From positions 1-11,246 of the forward strand of contig JACQIH010000057.1 in the NCBI GenBank assembly GCA_016198625.1: a stretch of DNA of 11,246 nucleotides. Reading direction: 5' to 3'. Position 1 is the stretch's first letter. Each line of letters opens with the position of its first letter. Shown here piece after piece: positions 1 through 5,591 of the stretch. The notes beneath the pieces are model-generated. The model did not search any database, was not told the origin of the DNA, and worked only from the letters and a program-made list of their open reading frames with translations. The stretch comes from Candidatus Aenigmatarchaeota archaeon. Its GTDB lineage: Archaea; Aenigmatarchaeota; Aenigmatarchaeia; GW2011-AR5. Both the position numbers and the translations under genes were made by a program.

Positions 1-2
1 AA

Positions 3-92
3 TCTATACTGTTATATTCTTCGCAGCAATTACATGAAGTCTCACAAGCCCTGCAAGGCATCCGTAATGGCCTGAGCGAAAGGAAAATCTAA
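3..92 (+). CDS. Possible C-terminal end of an upstream gene (partial)
   Basis: A reading frame is open from the window edge for 29 codons and ends in TAA at 90-92. The encoded tail is rich in Gln, Leu, Ser and charged residues, ends in SERKI and could form an amphipathic helix, as real protein C-termini often do. It is too short to assign a family, and an open run of this length can occur by chance. It stops 86 bases before the histone start, leaving room for the histone promoter. An oligo-T run at 123-127 could serve as its terminator. Confidence 0.3.
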   Translation, partial: SILLYSSQQLHEVSQALQGIRNGLSERKI

Positions 93-140
93 AATAGCGG
101 GCTGAACGCGATGAAAATCGTTCTTTTTGCTTCCCGGATG

Positions 141-149
141 CTATTAAAG
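141..149 (+). promoter_or_regulatory. TATA-like box of the histone gene
   Basis: The sequence CTATTAAAG is centred about 34 bases upstream of the histone ATG at 179, so transcription would start a few bases before the start codon. The box sits in the loop region of a 6-bp inverted repeat, GATGCT (137-142) and AGCATC (148-153). This makes it a possible operator, though so short a repeat may be chance. Confidence 0.4.
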
Positions 150-178
150 CATCTTCTTCCCATCTGTTATGCGATATC

Positions 179-391
179 ATGCTCACCATAGAACCCGTAA
201 GGAGGCTATTCAAGAAGGCCGGCGCGAAGCGCGTCAGCGACGAAGCGGCGCGCGCGCTCGCAAAGCTGCTGGAAGACAAGGCGAAGCTCATCGCGGCAGA
301 AGCACAGAAGCTGTCGGACCTGTCAAACAGGCGCACGGTGCTGAAGAAGGACATAAAGATGGCGCGGAGGGTTGTTGAGGGAAGGGATTAA
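179..391 (+). CDS. Archaeal histone (HMfB-like, 70 aa)
   Basis: This is a DNA-wrapping chromatin protein that forms dimers and, in many archaea, longer stacked filaments. The whole protein is a single histone fold of the usual archaeal length. The conserved AGAKRVSDEA segment lies at residues 14-23, and the R-x-T pair that inserts an arginine into the DNA minor groove is at R51/T53. The final helix contains KKDIKMARRVV. At the dimer-dimer interface the counterparts of HMfB Leu46 and Asp59 are kept (L45, D58), but the position of HMfB His49 is Leu48. The start at 179 gives the standard histone N-terminus; an ATG ten bases earlier is in another frame. Its TAA overlaps the stop of a convergent minus-strand gene by 4 bases. 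It lies next to RPA and RadA, as part of a DNA-maintenance neighbourhood. Confidence 0.95.
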   Translation: MLTIEPVRRLFKKAGAKRVSDEAARALAKLLEDKAKLIAAEAQKLSDLSNRRTVLKKDIKMARRVVEGRD

Positions 392-693
392 CGAACTTTC
401 GGCGTATGCCTGCGGTTTCTGCTGACTATTTTCTGTGAAGCAATTTCGGATGGGCATTCATAAGCTTTCACTCTTCTCAGAAATTCGGCCATTGTTTTTC
501 CTACTGGATTATATCTTGTACGTATTGCGCCTTCTAATTTATCCCAATCTTCACGGGGGCGCGGATATCTCTGATAAAAAGCGAACATTGTTTTAACGTA
601 AGCATCTATCGGATGTTCTCCTCTTCCTACTCTTCTGTGCAATTCAGTGCCAAATCTCTGTATTATTTCATCATCAGAATATCGGCGATTCAT
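388..693 (-). CDS. Unknown arginine-rich protein, 101 aa
   Basis: I do not recognise a family. The product is strongly basic, with about 17 Arg against 6 Lys, and aromatic residues concentrated around residues 32-50 (KTMFAFYQRYPRPREDW). It looks mostly helical and has no membrane segment or metal-binding cysteine cluster. G+C is near 40 %, well below the neighbouring RPA gene. The ATG at 693 lies about 26 bases from the TTTAAA box at 716-721, which supports this start as leaderless. The stop overlaps the histone stop tail-to-tail by 4 bases (388-391). The basic composition and the position between histone and RPA allow a nucleic-acid-binding role, but nothing in the sequence proves it. Confidence 0.6.
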   Translation of the reverse strand: MNRRYSDDEIIQRFGTELHRRVGRGEHPIDAYVKTMFAFYQRYPRPREDWDKLEGAIRTRYNPVGKTMAEFLRRVKAYECPSEIASQKIVSRNRRHTPKVR

Positions 694-715
694 ACGCCAT
701 TTTATCCTCTTCGCC

Positions 716-721
716 TTTAAA
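716..721. promoter_or_regulatory. Shared palindromic TATA box TTTAAA between RPA and the 101-aa gene
   Basis: TTTAAA is its own reverse complement. Its centre is 26.5 bases from the RPA ATG (745) on the plus strand and 25.5 bases from the ATG at 693 on the minus strand, so it is correctly placed for a leaderless start in both directions. No other TATA-like box at a suitable distance is seen for either gene. The flank on the minus-strand upstream side is A-rich (GGTAAAATG), resembling a BRE, while the plus-strand side is pyrimidine-rich. The minus direction may therefore be the better promoter. Confidence 0.55.
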
Positions 722-744
722 CATTTTACCGCAGTATTTTACGC

Positions 745-1701
745 ATGGACGAAATCGTCAGAAAAATTGCTTCTTCTACCGGTCTCAGCGAGGATGAAAT
801 ACACAACAAGATAGAGGAAAAGCAGGTCGAGCTGTCGGGTCTTATTTCCTACGAGGGCGCGGGCCACATAGTCGCGCGAGAGCTGGGAGTCGAGCTGCGC
901 AAGCAGGAACGGCTTTTGATAGAGAACATCATGCCCGGCATGCAGAACGTCGATATCGTCGGGAAGATAATGCGCATAGACAGGAAGGATTACGAAAGCG
1001 AGAAGGGAAAGGGAAAGCTGGCTGCAGTGACGCTGGCGGATGAATCTGGATCGATCCGGCTTGTTTTATGGAACGAGGAGATAGAGAAGCTGAGCGCGGA
1101 GGAGGGCGACACCGCGAGGGTGCGCGGCTTCGTGCGGGAAGGCCTGTATGGCAGCGAAATACGAATGGGAAGATACGGCTCGATTGTAAAAACACAGGAA
1201 GAAGTGAAGGTTGCTGACATAACGAGAAAATACGAGCGCTCGTCCATCGCCCAGCTTAGGGAGAACCAGTACAAACAGCTCCGCGCCGCGCTGCTGCAGG
1301 TTTTCGAGGGGAATGTTTTCTACGAGATATGCCCAAAATGCAGCGCGCGCGTGAAGGAGGAAAGCAATTTCAAGTGCGACGAGCACGGCGAGGTAGAACC
1401 CGATCACGCCTTGGTCGTCTCGGGCATCATCGACGACGGCACGGCGAACATGCGCGCCGTGTTTTTCGGCGAGAACGCCGAGAAAGTCCTCGGCTATCGC
1501 ACGGACGAAGCGCGCCGCGCTTTTATGCGCAAGATGGACAGGGCCGCGGTCTTCGACCGCGTGCAGCTGGGCAGGGAATTCCTCCTCGAAGGCGCGGTGC
1601 GGAGGAACAAGGTCTTCGACAGGCTGGAATTTGTTGTCAGCGGCGTCCGGGACGTCGAGGTGAAGAAGGAGATTGAAATGCTGCTAAGCAGGATGGAATA
1701 A
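745..1701 (+). CDS. rpa: Archaeal replication protein A (single-stranded DNA-binding protein), 318 aa
   Basis: RPA coats single-stranded DNA during replication, repair and recombination and works with RadA. Residues 1-60 form the helical N-terminal region common in archaeal RPAs. An OB-fold spans about 66-150, with the strand patterns VDIVGKIMRI and SIRLVLWNEE. A zinc finger follows, with C196, C199, C211 and H214 (C-x2-C-x11-C-x2-H), and then a second OB-like domain from about 219 to 310. The length fits the single-chain euryarchaeal-type RPA with one zinc finger. The ATG at 745 is supported by the TATA box about 26 bases upstream. The stop is 2 bases before the next ATG, so RPA, the 114-aa protein and RadA are probably one transcript. 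Confidence 0.93.
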   Translation: MDEIVRKIASSTGLSEDEIHNKIEEKQVELSGLISYEGAGHIVARELGVELRKQERLLIENIMPGMQNVDIVGKIMRIDRKDYESEKGKGKLAAVTLADESGSIRLVLWNEEIEKLSAEEGDTARVRGFVREGLYGSEIRMGRYGSIVKTQEEVKVADITRKYERSSIAQLRENQYKQLRAALLQVFEGNVFYEICPKCSARVKEESNFKCDEHGEVEPDHALVVSGIIDDGTANMRAVFFGENAEKVLGYRTDEARRAFMRKMDRAAVFDRVQLGREFLLEGAVRRNKVFDRLEFVVSGVRDVEVKKEIEMLLSRME

Positions 1702-1703
1702 CT

Positions 1704-2048
1704 ATGACAACGCTACAAGATCCGGAAAATTTTCCGTACGATGGTATTGATAATGTCCGCGCAGAATTGAACCGAGGGAAAGTTGTTGTTTATCTAAGGG
1801 CGAATGGCAACGAACTAAGAGTTCCGGCTGAACTATTTGTACCATATGCTGACCGCTTGAGTCCAAAAACGAGAATAAGAGCAGCCGACGCGATTTTGGA
1901 AGCGGTTGGACATGAAGGTGACGGAGAACAGAGAAATACCTATGAAGTGGCTTTAGCAACGATACCGGACGCTACACCACGAGATGTGCTGACAGAATTA
2001 ATTCAGAAACTTACTGACACTCCTCCGAATAGATTATTCTACAGCTAG
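1704..2048 (+). CDS. Unknown 114-aa protein inside the RPA-RadA operon
   Basis: I do not recognise a family. The protein begins [14 protein letters not shown], has a likely beta-hairpin around residues 24-46 ([20 protein letters not shown]), and then helical segments around 56-68 and 92-104. It has no membrane segment and no Cys. Arg outnumbers Lys about 10 to 3, and G+C is near 45 % against 57-60 % in RPA. The ATG follows the RPA stop by 2 bases, and the radA ATG follows this stop by 8 bases. The radA Shine-Dalgarno overlaps the stop codon, which argues for a translated, co-transcribed gene. The position suggests a partner in single-strand DNA handling, or alternatively a gene acquired into the operon; the sequence does not decide. 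Confidence 0.65.
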   Translation: MTTLQDPENFPYDGIDNVRAELNRGKVVVYLRANGNELRVPAELFVPYADRLSPKTRIRAADAILEAVGHEGDGEQRNTYEVALATIPDATPRDVLTELIQKLTDTPPNRLFYS

Positions 2049-2051
2049 GTG
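2047..2051 (+). promoter_or_regulatory. Shine-Dalgarno site for radA
   Basis: AGGTG ends 5 bases before the radA ATG at 2057 and matches the archaeal 16S anti-Shine-Dalgarno. It overlaps the stop codon of the 114-aa gene. This fixes the radA start and shows that radA is an internal gene of an operon. Confidence 0.7.
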
Positions 2052-2056
2052 TAACC

Positions 2057-3082
2057 ATGCCGAAAAAAGTCATCGTAAAAGAGAAAAAGGCGAAGGAAGA
2101 AATTGTAGCCGAAGTTCTGAAAGAGGAGCTTGCCGAGCAAAGCGAAAGCGTGATGACCATTGAAGACCTTCCCGGAATAGGCCCGAGAGGCGCGGAGAAG
2201 CTGCGCGCTGCTGGATACGATGACATGATGTCCATTGCCGCGTCGTCTTCCGGCGAGCTGGCAGCTGTGTGCGAGATAGGTGATGCAACGGCGGAGAAAA
2301 TAATCGCGGCGGCGCGAGCAAAGCTCGACATGGGGTTCAAGACAGCGGCGGAAGTCCTTGAAAAAAGGGAGGAAATCGGCAAGATAAGCACGGGCAGCGA
2401 ATCGCTGAACAACCTTCTCGGCGGCGGCATAGAAACGCAGACCATCACGGAATTCTACGGCGCTTTCGCTTCCGGCAAGTCGCAGATAGGTTTCCAGGCA
2501 GCTGTGAATGTCCAGCTGCCGAAGGAAAAGGGCGGCCTCAACGGCGCGTGCCTTTTCATCGACACGGAAGCGACCTTCCGTCCTGAAAGAATCAGGGAAA
2601 TAGCCGAGGCGCGCGGGCTGGACCCGAAGAAAGTTCTACAAAATATTTATGTGGCCAGGGCCTTTAACAGCGACCACCAGGTCGTCCTTGTGGATAAGGC
2701 AAAGGATATCATCAAGGAAAAGAACATCAAGCTTGTTGTAATCGATTCCCTCACGGCGCACTTCCGCGCGGACTACACGGGACGGGGAGAGCTCGCGCCG
2801 CGCCAGCAGAAGCTGAACAGGCACATACACTCGCTGCAGAGGCTCGCGGACGTTTTCAACGTCGCCGTCATCATGACGAACCAGGTCATGGCGAATCCCG
2901 GGCTCATGTTCGGCGATCCCACGACCGCGATAGGCGGCCACATCGTCGCGCACGCCAGCGGGGTAAGAATCTACCTGCGGAAAAGCAAGGGCGACACGCG
3001 CATCGCGCGTTTAATTGACAGCTCCTACCTGCCCGAGGGCGAGGCCGTGTTTCATCTGGGGCCGAAAGGGATAAGCGATTAG
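2057..3082 (+). CDS. radA: DNA repair and recombination protein RadA
   Basis: RadA is the archaeal RecA/Rad51 recombinase: it forms filaments on single-stranded DNA and carries out ATP-dependent strand exchange. After a Lys/Glu-rich N-terminal tail (1-30), a helix-hairpin-helix domain spans about 34-85 ([13 protein letters not shown]). The F-x-x-A polymerisation motif is in GFKTA at 93-97. The core ATPase has a Walker A at 135-142 (GAFASGKS), a Walker B at 226-230 (LVVID), the [12 protein letters not shown] segment from 240 and an L2-type region [19 protein letters not shown] from 278. In Walker A the usual GEFGSGKT has become GAFASGKS; the catalytic Lys and hydroxyl residue are kept. At 341 aa it is full length. 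It is the last gene of the RPA operon and its stop overlaps a convergent gene by 4 bases. Confidence 0.97.
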   Translation: MPKKVIVKEKKAKEEIVAEVLKEELAEQSESVMTIEDLPGIGPRGAEKLRAAGYDDMMSIAASSSGELAAVCEIGDATAEKIIAAARAKLDMGFKTAAEVLEKREEIGKISTGSESLNNLLGGGIETQTITEFYGAFASGKSQIGFQAAVNVQLPKEKGGLNGACLFIDTEATFRPERIREIAEARGLDPKKVLQNIYVARAFNSDHQVVLVDKAKDIIKEKNIKLVVIDSLTAHFRADYTGRGELAPRQQKLNRHIHSLQRLADVFNVAVIMTNQVMANPGLMFGDPTTAIGGHIVAHASGVRIYLRKSKGDTRIARLIDSSYLPEGEAVFHLGPKGISD

Positions 3083-3552
3083 TTTCCCGCTGAGCGATAA
3101 GGTTCTGGTAGAGAAGTAAATCTTTCTTGCAGATTTCTCAAAGTATCAGGCAAGAAACCTAATTCGCCTCGCTGTTCTCGGATGAGGTTAAGCAATGCAA
3201 CAGCACTTTCTAAATCCGATGTCACTATATAGGCCCCATCCGCGATCTGCTTCGCATGTTCCCTCAAATCAGGGGGGTTAATTCCGTTTCTATGCAAATA
3301 GGCATGGATTGTCAAGTCATTGAGGAGCCGGGCCGTAAGAATGCGAGTTCCTCGGGGGAGAAGTGCATCGGCTGTAACAAGTTTCTGATAGTTTCTTACC
3401 GTGCGTCCTAACTCGTCTCTTTCCGCCGGAGTAACATACCCGAGCATCTGCGCATTGTCTAAAATTATACCAACGCGTCGCCTTGCGCGGGACCAAGAAG
3501 TAGGTAACTTCGAATCTGAATAAATTATTTTGCCTATTTCGAGATGATCCAT
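3079..3552 (-). CDS. Unknown arginine-rich protein, about 157 aa
   Basis: I do not recognise a family. The product appears almost wholly alpha-helical, with a basic [10 protein letters not shown] patch near the N-terminus, a [19 protein letters not shown] helix, and an Ala/Leu-rich region [18 protein letters not shown] towards the C-terminus. Arg outnumbers Lys about 18 to 4. No membrane segment, Walker motif or metal site is visible. The start is uncertain: ATG at 3552 is preferred because a TATA-like TTTTTATG lies about 33 bases upstream, but an in-frame GTG at 3570 would add six residues. It reads in the same direction as the PRC-barrel gene 44 bases upstream and could be co-transcribed with it. 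Its TAA overlaps the radA TAG by 4 bases. Confidence 0.6.
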   Translation of the reverse strand: MDHLEIGKIIYSDSKLPTSWSRARRRVGIILDNAQMLGYVTPAERDELGRTVRNYQKLVTADALLPRGTRILTARLLNDLTIHAYLHRNGINPPDLREHAKQIADGAYIVTSDLESAVALLNLIREQRGELGFLPDTLRNLQERFTSLPEPYRSAGN

Positions 3553-3596
3553 GCATCGCTCATAGGGCACACCTGATTATTCATAAAAACCAGCAA

Positions 3597-3851
3597 TTAG
3601 ACGATGTCCTTCTCGCTGATTATCACGAAATCGCCGACGCTGCGCACGCTGGAGAATGGAACAAGCAACCTGCTGTTTTCATCGCGCTCCAGAGAGAGGT
3701 CCGAAACGTGCCTTGTAGGCTCCACCAGGACCAATGACAGCAATTCACCGCTTTCGGAGACGAAATTCATGTCGCCGATGACGCCGAATTTCCTGCCTGT
3801 CTCCTCAGAAACAACAACCTTGCCGAGCAATTCACGACCACGACTTGTCAT
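3597..3851 (-). CDS. PRC-barrel domain protein, 84 aa
   Basis: A single small beta-barrel fills the protein: LLGKVVVSEETGRKFGVIGD, a middle ELLSLVLVEP strand pair, and a final LLVPFSSVRSVGDFVII block, the order typical of PRC-barrel domains. Stand-alone archaeal PRC-barrel proteins are small adaptor proteins; in haloarchaea some act in cell division with SepF and FtsZ. Whether this one does is unknown. Two ATGs lie in tandem at 3854 and 3851. A strong GAGGTG (3863-3858) ends 3 and 6 bases before them, so 3851 is slightly preferred. The frame stays open to an ATG at 3941, but that stretch contains the hairpin and promoter and has no PRC-like sequence. It lies downstream of the AAA+ ATPase on the same strand, with a separate promoter likely. 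Confidence 0.85.
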   Translation of the reverse strand: MTSRGRELLGKVVVSEETGRKFGVIGDMNFVSESGELLSLVLVEPTRHVSDLSLERDENSRLLVPFSSVRSVGDFVIISEKDIV

Positions 3852-3857
3852 CATAAG

Positions 3858-3906
3858 CACCTCACTGATTTTGATTATGCATATATCGCGCCGCAGACTT
3901 AAATAA
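3858..3906 (-). promoter_or_regulatory. Promoter and ribosome-binding site of the PRC-barrel gene
   Basis: Reading on the minus strand, ATTATTTAAG (3906-3897) and GATATATGC (3887-3879) are two TATA-like boxes. The first would give a leader of roughly 20 bases that includes the strong Shine-Dalgarno TGAGGTG (3864-3858). The second would give an almost leaderless transcript. The presence of the Shine-Dalgarno favours the first. Confidence 0.45.
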
Positions 3907-3913
3907 TTGCAAC

Positions 3914-3944
3914 GCAACTTTTTCCAAAAAAGTTGCATCAAAAA
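3914..3944 (-). terminator. Hairpin with oligo-T runs after the AAA+ ATPase gene
   Basis: Bases 3914-3923 (GCAACTTTTT) pair perfectly with 3927-3936 (AAAAAGTTGC), leaving a 3-base loop. On the minus strand this gives T6 at 3931-3926, preceded by T5 at 3944-3940, about 50-65 bases after the ATPase stop. Oligo-T tracts are the known core of archaeal terminators, so this probably separates the ATPase transcript from the PRC-barrel promoter directly downstream. A dyad beside a promoter could also be an operator. Confidence 0.5.
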
Positions 3945-3991
3945 TGTTTCTTATGTGAGCGAATGTAGGTTATGAATTAACCACATTTCCA

Positions 3992-5173
3992 CTACGCCTT
4001 CACCATCAGCGTTTTTATCTTCGGCGTGAGCGAGTACACGAAAGTTTTTTCGCTCTGCGCCCGCTCGACGTAGCCTTCCTTCAGCAGAAGTTTCAGCACG
4101 TTATTCACCGAGCGCACCGCGTGCTGGCGCGACTTGTATTTTTCCAGGTTCAGGCTGTTCGCAATCTGTCCCGGGGACAGCGGCTTCTGTGCGAGAACCT
4201 CTAAAATTTCCCGCTGCATGGGAGTCATTTTTTCAATAATGCCGAGGGACATTTGCGGCTCGATTTTCTCTTCTTTCACGCCTTCCAGCAAATCCATGGA
4301 TATATCTTTCCTCCCTTTGACGATGGCATGGTATATAAATTCGTCGCAGAGGCGCAGGACTTCGCGGGGAAAGCCGCCGCTGCGGCTATGAATAAAATTC
4401 ACAACATCTTGTGAAAATTCATTGCCTTGACCCCCAACATGTTGTATTCTTCGCGTTATAAGCTCTTCAGTCTCTTCTTTTGTGAGAGATAGCAGCTGCA
4501 CATTCGCCGTGATCCTCTTCCTGAACGTTTCGAGCTTGGCTGAAAGTTCCTCGTCAAAATGAGGGAGCCCTGAAAGAAGGAATGAAATGTTATCGACCTG
4601 GTCCGAGAGGACGCGTATCCATTCCAGTATGTCCTTGTCCGCCTCGTGTATCTCGTCGAGGAGCACGACGAGATGCTTTTTCTTCAGTTTCTTGTTCAGA
4701 AAATCAGGTATCTGATAAACGTTCCTTATTCCCGGGGTGAACCAGCGCAGCGGCCACGGCGCCCTGAACTTTTCATTGAAGATATCGACAAAATCATCGG
4801 GCTTTTCCGGCGGCTTTCCCACGTAGAGCGTATCGAATTTCCCTGCCAAATCCGCCTGGATTCGCTTCAGGAGGGTCGTTTTCCCTGAGCCTGTAGGCCC
4901 TGTGACAAGCACGAATTTGTGCTTTTCTCCAAGAAAGAGCATGGCTCTTGCTACCTGCTCCCTGTAACCTACAAAAAGTGACGGAAGTATGCTGAACGTG
5001 AAAGGATTGTTGCTCCAGCCCTTTTCCGCAAACCAGGCAGAAGGCGAAAATGAGACAGGCATTGTCTCCTTCGTCGCTGCTTCGTCGCTGTTCTCACTTC
5101 TTTGCGCTACTTCTGCTCCTTCGTTTCCTATGTTAGAGACAGGCTCATCCTCATTTTCACTTGTTTTTTCCAT
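3992..5173 (-). CDS. AAA+ ATPase with C-terminal winged helix (Orc1/Cdc6-like or ExeA/TniB-like)
   Basis: The first 40 residues form an acidic, low-complexity tail. Residues 52-72 (GWSNNPFTFSILPSLFVGYRE) introduce a P-loop ATPase with Walker A at 92-99 (GPTGSGKT), Walker B at 169-174 (VVLLDE), a sensor-1-like strand ending SGLP (201-204) and a sensor-2-like GGFPREVLRLCDEF (266-279). Residues 316-390 form a winged helix, with a probable recognition region at 334-362. AAA+ plus winged helix is the plan of the archaeal initiator Orc1/Cdc6. However, the NPF...FVGY opening and the SGLP...RI segment resemble ExeA/TniB-type ATPases, so the family is not settled. At 393 aa the length suits Orc1/Cdc6. 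The ATG at 5173 sits about 25 bases from a TATA box in the repeat field upstream. That context suggests a DNA-binding initiator, segregation or regulatory ATPase. Confidence 0.75.
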   Translation of the reverse strand: MEKTSENEDEPVSNIGNEGAEVAQRSENSDEAATKETMPVSFSPSAWFAEKGWSNNPFTFSILPSLFVGYREQVARAMLFLGEKHKFVLVTGPTGSGKTTLLKRIQADLAGKFDTLYVGKPPEKPDDFVDIFNEKFRAPWPLRWFTPGIRNVYQIPDFLNKKLKKKHLVVLLDEIHEADKDILEWIRVLSDQVDNISFLLSGLPHFDEELSAKLETFRKRITANVQLLSLTKEETEELITRRIQHVGGQGNEFSQDVVNFIHSRSGGFPREVLRLCDEFIYHAIVKGRKDISMDLLEGVKEEKIEPQMSLGIIEKMTPMQREILEVLAQKPLSPGQIANSLNLEKYKSRQHAVRSVNNVLKLLLKEGYVERAQSEKTFVYSLTPKIKTLMVKA

Positions 5174-5184
5174 ACTGGCCTATT

Positions 5185-5545
5185 AACTTCACGGCTTAAA
5201 TGCTTTTTGCTTATGAAGTTCATAAGATGTTCACGGTAGAAGCTCTAAACCTTCACGAAAATAGGCTATTTTATCCGTGAATTCATGTGAATTTCGTGAA
5301 CTTCATATGTATTCACCGTGAAGTTCGTGAAGGTTTTGTGAAGGTTTTGTGAAGTTCATATGAAGGGTCTATAAAGAGTTTTATGGGTTTTGTTTGGAAT
5401 AAATCCTTAAATGTGAGTTTGATGATGTTCAATGGTCTAGATTCGTGAGGGAAAAATTCTAGTATTCACAGACCTTCACGGAATATTCATGATATTCACG
5501 AAGATGTTCATGAAGTCCTTATGAACTTCATATGAAGGTCTAAAG
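5185..5545. repeat. Iterated palindromic repeat field; candidate replication origin or segregation site
   Basis: This fills most of the 418-base gap between the ATPase (start 5173) and the winged-helix gene (stop 5592). The core element is TTC(A/G)(T/C)GAA. Exact copies are at 5252-5259, 5293-5300, 5324-5331, 5495-5502 and 5507-5514. Near copies are at 5188, 5230, 5442, 5475 and 5486. Spacer variants are TTATGAAGTTCATAA (5211-5225), TTCATGTGAA (5282-5291), TTCACCGTGAA (5312-5322) and TTCATATGAA (5355-5364 and 5527-5536). GTGAAGGTTTT occurs twice in tandem (5327-5348), and GATGTTCA occurs at 5226, 5424 and 5503. A nearly repeat-free AT-rich spacer (about 5371-5420) divides a dense left array from a right array. 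No plausible gene is present. Repeat arrays beside a AAA+ winged-helix gene are typical of archaeal origins. A partition site or an operator cluster are the alternatives. I see no match to the published ORB consensus. Confidence 0.8.
5195..5210 (-). promoter_or_regulatory. Promoter of the AAA+ ATPase gene
   Basis: On the minus strand ATTTAAG (5201-5195) is centred about 25 bases before the ATG at 5173, with the A-rich BRE-like GCAAAAAGC immediately upstream (5210-5202). This predicts a leaderless mRNA. One repeat element (AACTTCACGG, 5185-5194) lies between the TATA box and the start, and another (TTATGAAGTTCATAA, 5211-5225) lies directly upstream of the BRE, so proteins bound to the repeats would block or steer transcription. 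Confidence 0.6.
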
Positions 5546-5591
5546 TATCAGAAGACAGTCCCTATCTTAATTCTGGCTTCTGCTGAATCCG

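Noticed and set aside
137..153. 6-bp inverted repeat around the histone TATA box as a definite operator
   Set aside because: Too short to distinguish from chance; mentioned only with the promoter.
1..178. C/D box or tRNA-like RNA in the leading intergenic region
   Set aside because: CTGA and CGATGA motifs occur in the wrong order for a C/D RNA, and no cloverleaf could be drawn.
4..354. Open minus-strand frame antisense to the histone
   Set aside because: Low-complexity Ser/Ala/Phe product mirroring the histone codons; the histone on the plus strand is certain.
3855..3941. Extension of the PRC-barrel gene to an ATG at 3941
   Set aside because: It would translate through the hairpin and promoter; a strong Shine-Dalgarno sits just before 3854/3851.
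5185..5545. CRISPR array
   Set aside because: Repeats are short, palindromic, variable and unevenly spaced, without unique spacers of constant length, and no cas gene is present.
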